From: Amycolatopsis sp. NBC_01480
Lineage (GTDB): Bacteria; Actinomycetota; Actinomycetes; Mycobacteriales; Pseudonocardiaceae
Length of the DNA stretch: 64,000 nt
Reading direction: 5' to 3'
Assembly (NCBI RefSeq): GCF_036227205.1
Contig: NZ_CP109442.1
Coordinates: forward strand, 5,022,001-5,086,000
Each line of letters opens with the position of its first letter. Positions within the stretch are counted from its first letter, which is position 1. Under the pieces are notes generated by a model that did not search any database, was not told where the DNA came from, and saw nothing but the letters and a program-made list of their open reading frames with translations. The translations under genes were made by a program, and so were the position numbers. Below, one piece after another: positions 36,431-45,864 of the stretch.

Positions 36431-37489
36431 GTGCGCACCCACCGCAGAACCCGCTTCCTGGCCTCGGCGCTGACCGCCCTGACCGTCGTGGGCGTGCTCG
36501 CCGGCTGTTCGCGCGCCGACACCTCCGCCGCGCCCGCGGCGAACGAGGGCGCGGCCACCGAGGTCCGGCTCGGGTTCTTCCCGAACGTCACGCACGCGCC
36601 CGCGCTGATCGGGGTGAAGAAGGGCTTCTTCGCGCAGAACCTCGGCTCGACCAAGCTGACCACTCAGACCTTCAACGCCGGGCCGGACGAGGTCAACGCG
36701 CTGCTGGGCAACTCGCTCGACGTCGCGTTCATCGGCTCCGGCCCGGCGATCAACGCCTTCACCAAGTCCAAGGGCGCCATCCAGCTGGTCTCCGGCTCGG
36801 TCTCGGGCGGCGCGCAGCTGGTCGTGAAGCCGGACATCACCAGCGTGGACCAGCTCAAGGGCAAGAACCTCACCACCCCGCAGCTGGCCAACACCCAGGA
36901 CGTCGCGCTGAAGAAGTTCCTCGCCGGGAAGAAGCTGACCGACCAGGTCAAGATCACCACGATGGACAACCCGAAGACGCTCGACGCGTTCAAGAAGGGC
37001 GAGGTCGACGGCGGCTGGTTGCCCGAGCCGTGGTCGTCGAGGCTGGTGCTGGACGCCGGCGCGAAGGTGCTGGTGGACGAGAAGACCCTGTGGCCGGACG
37101 GCCGGTTCCCGACCACGGTGGTCATCGTGCGCAGCGAGTTCCTGCAGCAGCACCCGGACACCGTGCGGGCGCTGCTCAAGGGCCAGCTGGCCGCGATCGA
37201 CTGGGCGAAGGCCAATCCGGCCGAGGCCAAGACCGTGGTCAACGGCGAGCTCAAGGACCTGGCCGGCGCCAGCCTGAGCCCGGCGGTGCTGGACCGCGCG
37301 TTCTCCGGCATCGAGCTGACCACCGACCCGATCCCGGCCGAGTTCCCGCAGCTGGCCCAGGACTCGGTGACCGCGGGCGTGGTGAAGTCCGCGGTCGCGC
37401 TGAAGGGCTTCGCCGACTTCGGCCCGCTCAACGACGTGCTGAAGGCCCAGAACCTGCCCGCAGTGAACGCACCCGAACTGACTCAGTGA
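36431..37489 (+). CDS. NitT/TauT-type ABC transporter binding lipoprotein (SsuA-like)
   Basis: A 352-residue lipoprotein with lipobox LAGC, then the NMT1/SsuA fold: VRLGFFPNVTHAPALIGVKKGFF, DVAFIGSGPAINAF, and DGGWLPEPWSSRL. It would bind aliphatic sulfonates or a similar organic acid and feed the ATPase and permease encoded next. The GTG start is 12 bases after AAAGG. The three genes form a tight operon in which the ATPase begins 11 bp after this stop. Sulfonate is the best guess; nitrate or pyrimidine precursors are possible for the family. Confidence 0.9.
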   Translation: MRTHRRTRFLASALTALTVVGVLAGCSRADTSAAPAANEGAATEVRLGFFPNVTHAPALIGVKKGFFAQNLGSTKLTTQTFNAGPDEVNALLGNSLDVAFIGSGPAINAFTKSKGAIQLVSGSVSGGAQLVVKPDITSVDQLKGKNLTTPQLANTQDVALKKFLAGKKLTDQVKITTMDNPKTLDAFKKGEVDGGWLPEPWSSRLVLDAGAKVLVDEKTLWPDGRFPTTVVIVRSEFLQQHPDTVRALLKGQLAAIDWAKANPAEAKTVVNGELKDLAGASLSPAVLDRAFSGIELTTDPIPAEFPQLAQDSVTAGVVKSAVALKGFADFGPLNDVLKAQNLPAVNAPELTQ

Positions 37490-37500
37490 GGCAGCCCGCG

Positions 37501-38292
37501 ATGACCACGACCCTCCCCAGTGGACGGACGAGTTACACCGGCACGGCCGCGGTGCGGCTCGACGGCGTCGGCAAGGCGTTCGGCCCGGCCGGGCGCGCGG
37601 TGGTCGCGCTGGACGGGGTCGACCTGGAGGTCGCGCCGGGCGAGTTCGTCTGCCTGCTCGGCGCGTCCGGCTGCGGCAAGAGCACGCTGCTGAACCTGGT
37701 GGCGGGCCTGGACGCGCCGTCCGCGGGGCAGATCACGCTGAACACCTCACGGCCCGCGGTGATGTTCCAGGAGGCCGCGCTGATGCCGTGGCTGACCGCG
37801 GCCCGCAACGTCGAGCTTCCGTTGCGGCTGGCCGGTTTCGGCCGCGCCGAGCGCCGCGACAAGGCTGCCGGGCTGCTGGACCTGGTCCGCCTCAAGGGTG
37901 CCGGGAACAAGCGGCCGCACGAGCTTTCCGGCGGGATGCGCCAACGCGTCGCGCTGGCCCGCGCGCTGGCCGCGACCCACCGCGTCGGCGGCGACCCGGA
38001 GCAGGCGCTGCTGCTGATGGACGAGCCGTTCGCCGCGCTCGACGCCATCACCCGCGACGTCCTGCAGGGCGAGCTGCTGCGCGTTTACCGCAGCACCGGC
38101 ACCTCGGTGCTGTTCGTGACCCACGACGTGCGCGAGGCGGTCCGGCTCGGCCAGCGCGTGGTCCTGCTTTCCTCGCGGCCCGGCCGCGTCGTGCGCGAGT
38201 GGGCCGACGTGCCGCTGGCCGACGCCGGGGAGCTGACCGAGGAAATCACCGGGCACCTGCGAGAGGTGATCAGTACCCATGGCGCCGCTTGA
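37501..38292 (+). CDS. NitT/TauT-type ABC transporter ATP-binding protein (SsuB-like)
   Basis: A 263-residue ABC ATPase with Walker A GASGCGKST, Q-loop VMFQEAALMPWL, signature LSGGMRQRVALARALA, Walker B ALLLMDEPFAALDAI and the switch His in VLFVTHDVREAV. The segment between signature and Walker B has a short insertion (HRVGGDPEQ). The ATG follows the binding-protein stop by 11 bp, and the permease ATG lies 14 bp inside this gene's end. Confidence 0.93.
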   Translation: MTTTLPSGRTSYTGTAAVRLDGVGKAFGPAGRAVVALDGVDLEVAPGEFVCLLGASGCGKSTLLNLVAGLDAPSAGQITLNTSRPAVMFQEAALMPWLTAARNVELPLRLAGFGRAERRDKAAGLLDLVRLKGAGNKRPHELSGGMRQRVALARALAATHRVGGDPEQALLLMDEPFAALDAITRDVLQGELLRVYRSTGTSVLFVTHDVREAVRLGQRVVLLSSRPGRVVREWADVPLADAGELTEEITGHLREVISTHGAA

Positions 38293-39175
38293 CCGGTCCG
38301 CTGCCGCCGCCGACGACGCCGCCGTCGATGCCGTCAGTGCCGGCCTCGACGCGCTGGACGCCCCGGCCGGGGAACCGCGCCGGGGTTTCTGGAAGCGCTT
38401 CGCCTGGGGCTTCCTGCCGCCGGTGCTCGCCTTGGTGCTGCTGGTGGTCCTCTGGCAGGTGCTGTGGGCCGCGGCGTTCTGGCCGGAGACGTACCTGCCC
38501 GCGCCGCTCGCGGTGTGGGACGAGTTCTGGGAGCGGCTCGTCTCCGGCGACGTGTTCGAGTACATCTGGACCTCGGTGCACCGCGCCGCGCTCGGCTTCG
38601 CCGCCGGGGTGGTCATCGGCACGCCGCTCGGCCTGCTCGTGGCGAAGGTGCGCGTGGTGCGGGCGGCGATCGGGCCGTTGCTGACCGGGTTGCAGAGCCT
38701 GCCCTCGGTGGCTTGGGTGCCGGCCGCGATCCTCTGGTTCGGCATCAACGACGGCGCCATCTACTTCGTCGTGCTGCTCGGCTCCGTGCCCTCGATCGCG
38801 AACGGGCTCGTGTCGGGCATCGACCAGATCCCGCCGATCCTGCCGCGCGTCGGCCAGGCGATGGGCGCCGGGCGGTTCTCGTCCGCGCGGTACATCCTGC
38901 TGCCCGCGGCGCTGCCCGGGTTCCTCGCCGGGCTCAAGCAGGGCTGGGCGTTCTCGTGGCGCTCGCTGATGGCGGCGGAGCTGATCGCGCTTTCGCCCCA
39001 GCTGGGCATCGGGCTCGGCGCGTACCTGAACCAGGGCTCGTCGCTGAACGCCATCGAAAAGGTGATCGCGGCGATCTTCCTGATCATGCTGGTGGGCGTC
39101 GGGATCGAGCTGCTGGTGTTCCGCCCGGCGGAGCGCGCGGTGCTGCGCGCGCGGGGGCTGACGGCGTCACTCTGA
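38279..39175 (+). CDS. NitT/TauT-type ABC transporter permease (SsuC-like)
   Basis: A 298-residue permease with six transmembrane segments and the cytoplasmic EAA-type loop (LPAALPGFLAGLKQGWAFSWRSLMAAEL). A 45-residue acidic/Ala-rich N-terminal extension precedes the first helix. The gene overlaps the ATPase gene by 14 bp. Together with the two upstream genes it makes a complete importer. No desulfonating monooxygenase is adjacent. Confidence 0.92.
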   Translation: MAPLDRSAAAADDAAVDAVSAGLDALDAPAGEPRRGFWKRFAWGFLPPVLALVLLVVLWQVLWAAAFWPETYLPAPLAVWDEFWERLVSGDVFEYIWTSVHRAALGFAAGVVIGTPLGLLVAKVRVVRAAIGPLLTGLQSLPSVAWVPAAILWFGINDGAIYFVVLLGSVPSIANGLVSGIDQIPPILPRVGQAMGAGRFSSARYILLPAALPGFLAGLKQGWAFSWRSLMAAELIALSPQLGIGLGAYLNQGSSLNAIEKVIAAIFLIMLVGVGIELLVFRPAERAVLRARGLTASL

Positions 39176-39209
39176 CGGGTCGGCACCGGCCCTGCCAGAA
39201 TCCCCGGTC

Positions 39210-40199
39210 ATGTTCTCCGGGGTGCTCGCGCTGATCGCCGTCCTGATCTTCCTGGCGCGGTTTCTGCGCGAGCCGCGGCGATTCGGCAACGCGGTGTGGT
39301 TCGGCGTCGCGCTGGTGCTGACCGGGCTGTGGCTGCTGGGTCTGCTGGGCGGCGTCAGCTGGCTGCAGACCGTGGTGCTGGTGCTGGCCGGGGTGCTCGC
39401 GCTGATGTCCGCGCTGGTGCTGCCCTGGGCGCTGGTCGCGAACGGCGTGGTGATGTGGCGGCGCGAGGGACACCGCCTGGCGAACCTGCTCTCCCTGCTG
39501 GCCGGGCTGGCCATGCTGGCGCTGTACGGCGTGACCGTGACGGCGCTGCGGTTCGCGCACCCGCAGTGGCTGGTGGTGGTCGCGCTCTCGGCCCTGCTGA
39601 TCGCGGGTTACCTGGCCTTCGTGTTCAGCGCGCTGTTGCTGTACTCGGTGCTCTACAGCCGCATGAAGCGCCGGGCCCGGGCGGACGCGGTGATCGTGCT
39701 GGGCTCGGGGCTGCTGGGGGACCGGGTGCCGCAGCTGCTGGCCAACCGGCTGGACCGGGCCGTGGCCTTCTGGCGCCGCTGTCCCGACGCGCTGCTGGTG
39801 GTCTCCGGCGGCCAGGGCTCGGACGAGCTGAGGTCCGAGGGCGCCGCGATGGCCGACTACCTGGTGGCCGCGGGGGTGCCGGTGGCGCAGATCGTGGTGG
39901 AGGACCGGGCCGCCACCACGGACGAGAACCTGCGTTACAGCGTCGCCCTGCTGCGTGAACGCGGATTCACCGGCCGCGTGCTCGCGGTGACGAACAACTA
40001 CCACGTCTTCCGGACCGCGGTTCTCGCCCGGCGGCTGGGGTTGCGCCTGGATGTGATCGGCGCGCGGACGGCCTCGTACTTTGTGCCGAGTGCCTTTTTG
40101 CGCGAGTTCGTCGCGCTGCTGGTGCAGTACCGGAAGACCAATGCGGCGGCTTGTTTTGTGCTCGCGGCGGGCCCGGTGGCGGTGGCTCTGCTCAGCTGA
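39210..40199 (+). CDS. YdcF/SanA-family (DUF218) membrane protein
   Basis: A 329-residue protein with four to five transmembrane segments in the N-terminal 150 residues and a DUF218 domain after residue 160: DAVIVLGSGLLGDRVPQLLANRLDRA, LLVVSGGQGSDELRSEGAAM, DRAATTDENLRYS and VTNNYHVFRTAVLARRLG. DUF218 proteins are linked to envelope processes and vancomycin sensitivity in enterobacteria; the reaction is not established. The gene is followed by a strong hairpin shared with the convergent helicase gene. Confidence 0.88.
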   Translation: MFSGVLALIAVLIFLARFLREPRRFGNAVWFGVALVLTGLWLLGLLGGVSWLQTVVLVLAGVLALMSALVLPWALVANGVVMWRREGHRLANLLSLLAGLAMLALYGVTVTALRFAHPQWLVVVALSALLIAGYLAFVFSALLLYSVLYSRMKRRARADAVIVLGSGLLGDRVPQLLANRLDRAVAFWRRCPDALLVVSGGQGSDELRSEGAAMADYLVAAGVPVAQIVVEDRAATTDENLRYSVALLRERGFTGRVLAVTNNYHVFRTAVLARRLGLRLDVIGARTASYFVPSAFLREFVALLVQYRKTNAAACFVLAAGPVAVALLS

Positions 40200-40211
40200 A
40201 CGTTCCCGGAA

Positions 40212-40254
40212 AACGAAACAGACCCGCGGGGCGAACCCACGGGCCTGTTTCGTT
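40212..40254. terminator. Bidirectional hairpin terminator
   Basis: AACGAAACAG pairs with CTGTTTCGTT, extended by a CCCG/CGGG inner stem with one mismatch. A-rich and T-rich ends give it an intrinsic-terminator look on both strands between the convergent ydcF-like and helicase genes. Confidence 0.8.
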
Positions 40255-40266
40255 GAGTGTTTCGGA

Positions 40267-42030
40267 TCAGCGACCGGAGCGACGGCCGCCCGCGCGGGTG
40301 CCCGAGGAGAAGGCCGCCGCGCCACCGCGGGAGGAGCCGCCCGTGCGGGGCTGGCCGCCGCCGGTGCGGGCCGGGGCCGCGCCGCGCTGGCCGCCACCGG
40401 AGGTGGAGCGGGCCGGAGCCTGGCCGTTGCGGGCCGGGGCGCCGGCGCCGGAGCGCGCACCCGAGCCGGAGCGTCCGCCGGAGCCCGAACGGCCGCCGCC
40501 GGAGCGTCCGCCGGAGGCCGCGCCGGTGCCCGACTGGCCGCGGGAACGGCCCTGTCCGTCGTCACGACGGTCCGAGCCGGTCTCGGTCGTGTAGGTCGTG
40601 AACTCCGAGCGCGAGCCGCGCCCGCCGGAGCCACGGCCACCACCGGAGCGCTGGCCGCGGCCACCGCCATCGTCACGACGGGCAGCGGCTGCGGCGCGCG
40701 AGCCTGCGCCGCCGCGGTTCTCGCCGCTCGGGCCACCGCCGCCACGACGGCCACGGCCGCGAGGGGGACGCTCGTCGTCGTCGCGGCGGGAGCCGGGCGC
40801 GGCCTGGCCGCCGGCGGTGACCTTCTTGGGCCGGTTGTCCACGATCGGACGGCGCGGGGAGGCGTCGAAGGTGCGCTCGCCCGGGGCCAGCTCGGCCAGC
40901 AGCGGGTGGCCGGGGCCGATCTGCGTGGTGGTCGGCTTGATGCCGGCCTTGCGGGTGAGATCGCGCACGTCGCGGACCTGCTCGTCGGTCATCAGCGTGA
41001 TGACGGTGCCCGAGGCGCCCGCCCGCGCGGTGCGGCCGGAGCGGTGCAGGTACGCCTTGTGCTCGACCGGCGGGTCGGCGTGGATGACCAGCGTGACGTC
41101 GTCCACGTGGATGCCTCGGGCGGCGATGTCGGTCGCGACCAGCGTCTTCGCCGCGCCCGAGGAGAAAGCCTCGAGGTTGCGGGTCCGCGCGTTCTGGCCG
41201 AGGTTGCCGTGCAGCTCGACGGCGGGCACGCCGCTGGCCACCAGCTTGCGGGTGAGGGTCTTCGCGCGGTGCTTCGTGCGGGTGAACACCAGCGTGCGCC
41301 CGGGCGCCGCGGTGAGGTCGACCAGCACCGGCAGCCGGTGGGTCTCCTCGAGGTGCAGCACATGGTGGGTCATGGTCGAGACCGGCGACTGGGCCGAGTC
41401 GACGCTGTGCGTGACCGGATCGTGCATGAAGCGCTTGACCAGCACGTCGACGCCGCCGTCGAGGGTCGCCGAGAACAGCAGCCGCTGGCCGCGCTCCGGG
41501 GTGGCGTCCATGATGCGCCGGACCTCGGGCAGGAAGCCCAGGTCGGCCATGTGGTCGGCCTCGTCGAGCACGGTGATCTCGATCTGGTCGAGCTTCACCT
41601 CGCCCTGGCGCATGTGGTCGGCCAGCCGGCCGGGGCAGGCCACGACGATGTCGACGCCGTCGCGCAGCCGGGTGATCTGCGGGCCGGCGCTGACGCCGCC
41701 GAAGATCGTGGTGGTCTTGAGGCCGAGCACCTTGCCCAGCGGCAGGATCGCGGCCTCGATCTGGGTGGCCAGCTCACGGGTGGGCGCCAGGATCAGCGCG
41801 CGCGGACGGCCCGGGCGACGGCGCGTCGGGCCGTCGGCCAGGCGGCTGAGCAGGGGCAGCACGAAGCCGTACGTCTTGCCGGAGCCGGTGCGGCCGCGGC
41901 CGAGCACGTCGCGGCCGGCGAGCGTGTGCGGCAGCGTGGCCGCCTGGATGGGGAACGGTTCGGTGACCCCCTGGGCCGCGAGGGCGTCCACGAGGGTGGC
42001 GGGCAGGCCGAGTTCGGTGAAAGTCGTCAT
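40267..42030 (-). CDS. DEAD-box RNA helicase with RGG-rich tail
   Basis: A 587-residue helicase. Core motifs: Q-motif (FTELGLP...PFPIQ), I GRTGSGKT, Ia PTRELA, II DEAD, III SAT, IV-V regions with ARGIHVDDVTLVIHAD and VI HRSGRTARAG. After about residue 385 comes a 200-residue Gly/Arg/Ser-rich tail likely to bind RNA non-specifically and promote condensation. Roles include ribosome assembly and mRNA decay, often cold-induced. The start is uncertain: ATG 42030 fits homologues, an in-frame ATG at 42066 is possible, and neither has a good ribosome site. A GGGCGCC hairpin sits just upstream of 42030. Confidence 0.9.
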   Translation of the reverse strand: MTTFTELGLPATLVDALAAQGVTEPFPIQAATLPHTLAGRDVLGRGRTGSGKTYGFVLPLLSRLADGPTRRRPGRPRALILAPTRELATQIEAAILPLGKVLGLKTTTIFGGVSAGPQITRLRDGVDIVVACPGRLADHMRQGEVKLDQIEITVLDEADHMADLGFLPEVRRIMDATPERGQRLLFSATLDGGVDVLVKRFMHDPVTHSVDSAQSPVSTMTHHVLHLEETHRLPVLVDLTAAPGRTLVFTRTKHRAKTLTRKLVASGVPAVELHGNLGQNARTRNLEAFSSGAAKTLVATDIAARGIHVDDVTLVIHADPPVEHKAYLHRSGRTARAGASGTVITLMTDEQVRDVRDLTRKAGIKPTTTQIGPGHPLLAELAPGERTFDASPRRPIVDNRPKKVTAGGQAAPGSRRDDDERPPRGRGRRGGGGPSGENRGGAGSRAAAAARRDDGGGRGQRSGGGRGSGGRGSRSEFTTYTTETGSDRRDDGQGRSRGQSGTGAASGGRSGGGRSGSGGRSGSGARSGAGAPARNGQAPARSTSGGGQRGAAPARTGGGQPRTGGSSRGGAAAFSSGTRAGGRRSGR

Positions 42031-42258
42031 AAGCGGTGCGGGCGCCCGAGGCGCCCTGGTCTCCATACCTGAGAAGGGTTGTCCTGCCCGGCGCAGACCC
42101 TTTACGGCCGCGGCGCGTGGTAGTCGACAACACGGCCCGAGGCAGAACTGAGCGGACCGCATGATCAGTTTACCTGGTCCGCCCCGCTCCCGTCGCGTGA
42201 GTTTGCCCGCACTTGGCCCGCTTGCTAAGTTACCGATGAGTAATCACAGAGGAGTGTC

Positions 42259-43980
42259 ATGACCGCGACGTCGCTGTTGCTGAACCCGCGGGCCTACGAC
42301 CCGCAGCGTTTCGACCCGGAGACCCGGCGCCTGCTGCGCGCCACGATCGACTGGTTCGAGTCGCGGGGGAAGGCGAAGCTCACCGAGGACTACCACGCGC
42401 GCGTCTTCTACGCGGACTTCCTCGAGTTCGCGGGGGAACAGGGGCTGTTCGCCACCTTCCTGACCCCGGCCGCGAACGCCGACGGCAGCCCCGACAAGCG
42501 GTGGGACACCAGCCGCGTCGCCGCGCTTTCGGAGATCCTCGGGTTCTACGGGCTCAACTACTGGTACCCGTGGCAGGTCACCATCCTCGGCCTGGGCCCG
42601 GTCTGGCAGAGCGCCAACGACGTCGCGCGCAAGCGGGCCGCGGACGCGCTCGCGGCCGGCGGCGTCGGCGCGTTCGGACTGTCCGAAAAGGACCACGGCG
42701 CCGACATCTACTCGTCCGACCTGGTGCTCACCAAGGACGGCGACAGCTACCGCGCGAACGGCTCGAAGTACTACATCGGCAACGGGAACTGCGCGCAGAC
42801 CGTCTCGGTGTTCGGCCGGGTCGACGGCGTCGAGGGACCGGACCAGTACGTGTTCTTCTACGCCGACTCGAACCACCCGAACTACCACGTGGTGAAAAAC
42901 GTGGTGCCCTCGCAGATGTACGTCGCGGAGTTCCGGCTCGAGGACTACCCGGTGCACGCCGAGGACCTGCTGCACGTCGGCGCGGAGGCCTTCAGCGCCG
43001 CGCTCAACACGGTCAACATCGGCAAGTTCAACCTGTGCTTCGGCGGCATCGGCATGGCCACGCACTCGCTGTACGAGGCAATCACGCACGCGCAGAACCG
43101 GATCCTCTACGGCAACCCGGTCACCGACTTCCCGCACGTGCGGCGCGAGTTCGTCGAGGCGTACGCGCGGCTGGTCGCGATGAAGCTGTTCTCCGACCGC
43201 GCCGTGGACTACTTCCGCTCGGCCGGCCCCGACGACCGCCGCTACCTGCTGTTCAACCCGATCACCAAGATGAAGGTGACCACGGAGGCACAGAAGGTGA
43301 TCGGCCTGGTCGCCGACGTCGTCGCGGCGAAGGGCTTCGAGGCCGACACCTACCTGGCGATGGCGAAGAACGACATCGACGGCCTGCCCAAGCTGGAGGG
43401 CACGGTCGCGGTGAACCTCGCGCTGATCGCGAAGTTCATGCCCGCGTACCTCTTCGCGCCGCAGGACTACGCCCCGGTGCCGACCCGCGACGACGCCGCG
43501 GACGACGAGTTCCTGTTCCGCCAGGGCCCCGCGCGCGGGCTGTCGAAGGTCCGCTTCCACGACTGGAAGACCGCATACGAGAAGGCGTCCGGCATCCCGA
43601 ACGTCGCGCTGTTCACCGAGCAGGCCGCCGCGCTGGTCAAGCTGCTCACCGAGGCCACGTCGGACGAGGCGCAGCAGAAGGACCTCGACTTCGGCCTGGC
43701 GCTGACCGAGCTGTTCACCCTCGTCGTGTATGGCCAGCTGGTGCTGGAGCAGGCGGAGCTGACCGGCATCGAGGCCGACGTCGTCGACCAGATCTTCGCC
43801 GTGCTGGTCCAGGACTTCAGCGCCGCGGCCGTCGACCTCAACGGCAAGGCCAGCTCCACCGACGCACAGCAGAAGATCGCCTTGGCGGCGCTGCGCAAGC
43901 CGGTCGTCGACGCCGAGCGCTTCGATCGCGTGTGGACGATGGTGCGCGGGCTTTCCGGCGCCTACGCGATGAATCCCTGA
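42259..43980 (+). CDS. Acyl-CoA dehydrogenase
   Basis: A 573-residue flavoprotein, longer than the usual 380-400 because of an extra C-terminal helical domain (about 420-573). The core shows GVGAFGLSEKDHGADIYSSD and a tail GTVAVNLALIAKF. The usual catalytic Glu region is not clearly placed by eye, so the exact substrate class (acyl-CoA of unusual chain) is open. GAGGAG precedes the ATG. It is a single-gene unit between the helicase promoter and a perfect 46-bp palindrome. Confidence 0.85.
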   Translation: MTATSLLLNPRAYDPQRFDPETRRLLRATIDWFESRGKAKLTEDYHARVFYADFLEFAGEQGLFATFLTPAANADGSPDKRWDTSRVAALSEILGFYGLNYWYPWQVTILGLGPVWQSANDVARKRAADALAAGGVGAFGLSEKDHGADIYSSDLVLTKDGDSYRANGSKYYIGNGNCAQTVSVFGRVDGVEGPDQYVFFYADSNHPNYHVVKNVVPSQMYVAEFRLEDYPVHAEDLLHVGAEAFSAALNTVNIGKFNLCFGGIGMATHSLYEAITHAQNRILYGNPVTDFPHVRREFVEAYARLVAMKLFSDRAVDYFRSAGPDDRRYLLFNPITKMKVTTEAQKVIGLVADVVAAKGFEADTYLAMAKNDIDGLPKLEGTVAVNLALIAKFMPAYLFAPQDYAPVPTRDDAADDEFLFRQGPARGLSKVRFHDWKTAYEKASGIPNVALFTEQAAALVKLLTEATSDEAQQKDLDFGLALTELFTLVVYGQLVLEQAELTGIEADVVDQIFAVLVQDFSAAAVDLNGKASSTDAQQKIALAALRKPVVDAERFDRVWTMVRGLSGAYAMNP

Positions 43981-43984
43981 ACGA

Positions 43985-44030
43985 CTCGTGAGTGTTTATG
44001 ACGGTTCTAACCGTCATAAACACTCACGAG
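43985..44030. repeat. 46-bp palindromic element, copy B (perfect)
   Basis: Two perfect 22-base arms (starting CTCGTGAGTGTTTATGACGG) around a two-base centre, five bases after the acyl-CoA dehydrogenase stop. Likely terminator. Confidence 0.85.
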
Positions 44031-44205
44031 CCCTACCGGCAGAACCGGCCCGCGAACCGGCGTTTCCGCGATCTTCCCGCTGGAATCCCCACGTCAGCCC
44101 ATGATCGACGCGCAAGTCGCGGCGTAACCGCGCGCAACTCGCGCCGATACACCCCGGCAATACTCCGTTCCTAGCTTTCGGCCCAGCCGGCCGGAAGGAG
44201 CGGAC

Positions 44206-45864
44206 ATGGGGCTCGCTGACAACCCGCACATGGAAGACTACTCACTGCGCTACACACCGGCGTCGTTCCGGAAATGGTCGCCGTGGATGGTGTTCCTCAG
44301 CTGCCTGGTCGGGATCTCGGCCATGGCCGGGTACGCGCTCGACGCGGCGTTCGTGAACGCGTTCGGCTTCGCCAACGCGCTGATCGGTTTCCTCGTCGCC
44401 GCGGCGGTCACGCTGCCGCTGACGCTGGTGATCGCGTTTGCCATCACCCGGAAACACGTCGACATCGACCTGCTCACCCGGGGCTCCGGTTTCGGCTACC
44501 TCGGCTCGACGCTCACCTCGCTGGTCTACGCGACTTACACGCTGATCTTCCTGGCGTACGAGGGCGCGATCATGGCGCAGGCCGTGACCGCGTTGACCCG
44601 TCTGGACATCCATCTGTCCTATGTGGTCGTTTCCGCGGTGATGATCCCGCTGACGCTGTACGGGATGACGTTCAGCTCGAAGTTCCAGGCCTGGACCTGG
44701 CCGCTGTGGATCGCGCTGATCGGGCTCGCCATCGGCACCGCGGCGACCGCGCCGGACGCCGGGCACAACATGGTCCACCCGGCGACGGTTTCGCCCGAAG
44801 GGCTCGCCGGGCTGACCGTGCTGGCGGTGTTCACCATCGCCGCGGCGCAGCTCTCGCTGGCCACGCAGGTCGGGGAGCAGGGCGACTACCTGCGGCTGAT
44901 GCCCGATCCGACGCCGGAGAACCGCGGCCGCTGGCGGCTCGCGGTGATCATGGGCGGCCCGGGGTTCGCGCTGTTCGCCGTCGGTATCTTCTTCGCCTCG
45001 ACGCTGCTGGTCGGCTACGCCGCGACGAAGCTCGGCCCGGCGCAGGTGGCCGTGCCGGTGGACCTGTTCACCGCCGTCTACGAGCGGCTGACCGGCAACC
45101 ACACGGTCGCGCTGGTGCTCGCCGGGGTACTGGTGCTGCTGTCTCAGATCAAGATCAACATCATGAACACCTACTCGGGCTCGCTGTCCTGGTCGAACTT
45201 CTTCTCCCGGCTGCTGCACCGCCACCCCGGCCGCGCCGCCTGGGTGTTCCTCCAGGTCGGACTGGCGCTGGTGCTGATGGAGCTGGACATCTTCAGCCAC
45301 ATCGTCGAGGTGCTCGCCTGGTACTCGAACGTCGGCATCGCCTGGATCGCCGCGATGGTGTCGGACCTGGTGATCAACCGGAAGCTGCTCAAGCTCGCGC
45401 CGGACGACCTGGTCTTCCACCGCGCGCACCTGTACAACGTGAACCCGGTCGGCTTCGGCTCGATGGTCGTGGCCGGCGGGGTGTCGATGGTCGCCTACTA
45501 CGGCGCGTTCGGGGCCGACCTGGCGGCGCTGTCGCCGTTCCTCGCGCTGGTGCTCGCGTTTGTGCTGCCGCCGCTGGTGGCCCTGGCGACGCGCGGGCGC
45601 TGGTACGTCGCGCGGGTTTCGGAGCTGCCGGCCGACGCGACGGAGCTGCCGTGCACGGTGTGCGAGGGCACCTACGACGTCAGCGACATGGCGACCTGCC
45701 CGTTCCACGGCGGCACGATCTGCTCGCTGTGCTGCTCCACCGAGGGCAAGTGCAAGGACGCGTGCAAGCCGAGCGCGTGGGTGCCGCGCAAGACGGCGCT
45801 GGGCATGCCCGTGGTGCCGCCCCGTGAACCCGCGCTTACCGCCGCTTCCGAGGCGACGCCGTGA
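44206..45864 (+). CDS. NCS1-type permease with C-terminal cysteine-rich domain
   Basis: A 552-residue protein with about 12 transmembrane segments of the purine/cytosine permease type (SPWMVFLSCLVGISAMAGYALDAAFV; QIKINIMNTYSGSLSWSNFF). After the last helix a soluble tail (about 472-552) carries eight cysteines in the pattern CTVC...CPFHGGTICSLCC...CKDAC, suggesting a zinc or other metal site. Such a tail is unusual for a transporter and may have a sensing or coupling role. GGAAGGAG precedes the ATG. First gene of a four-gene operon; the GntR start overlaps its stop (GTGA). Confidence 0.87.
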   Translation: MGLADNPHMEDYSLRYTPASFRKWSPWMVFLSCLVGISAMAGYALDAAFVNAFGFANALIGFLVAAAVTLPLTLVIAFAITRKHVDIDLLTRGSGFGYLGSTLTSLVYATYTLIFLAYEGAIMAQAVTALTRLDIHLSYVVVSAVMIPLTLYGMTFSSKFQAWTWPLWIALIGLAIGTAATAPDAGHNMVHPATVSPEGLAGLTVLAVFTIAAAQLSLATQVGEQGDYLRLMPDPTPENRGRWRLAVIMGGPGFALFAVGIFFASTLLVGYAATKLGPAQVAVPVDLFTAVYERLTGNHTVALVLAGVLVLLSQIKINIMNTYSGSLSWSNFFSRLLHRHPGRAAWVFLQVGLALVLMELDIFSHIVEVLAWYSNVGIAWIAAMVSDLVINRKLLKLAPDDLVFHRAHLYNVNPVGFGSMVVAGGVSMVAYYGAFGADLAALSPFLALVLAFVLPPLVALATRGRWYVARVSELPADATELPCTVCEGTYDVSDMATCPFHGGTICSLCCSTEGKCKDACKPSAWVPRKTALGMPVVPPREPALTAASEATP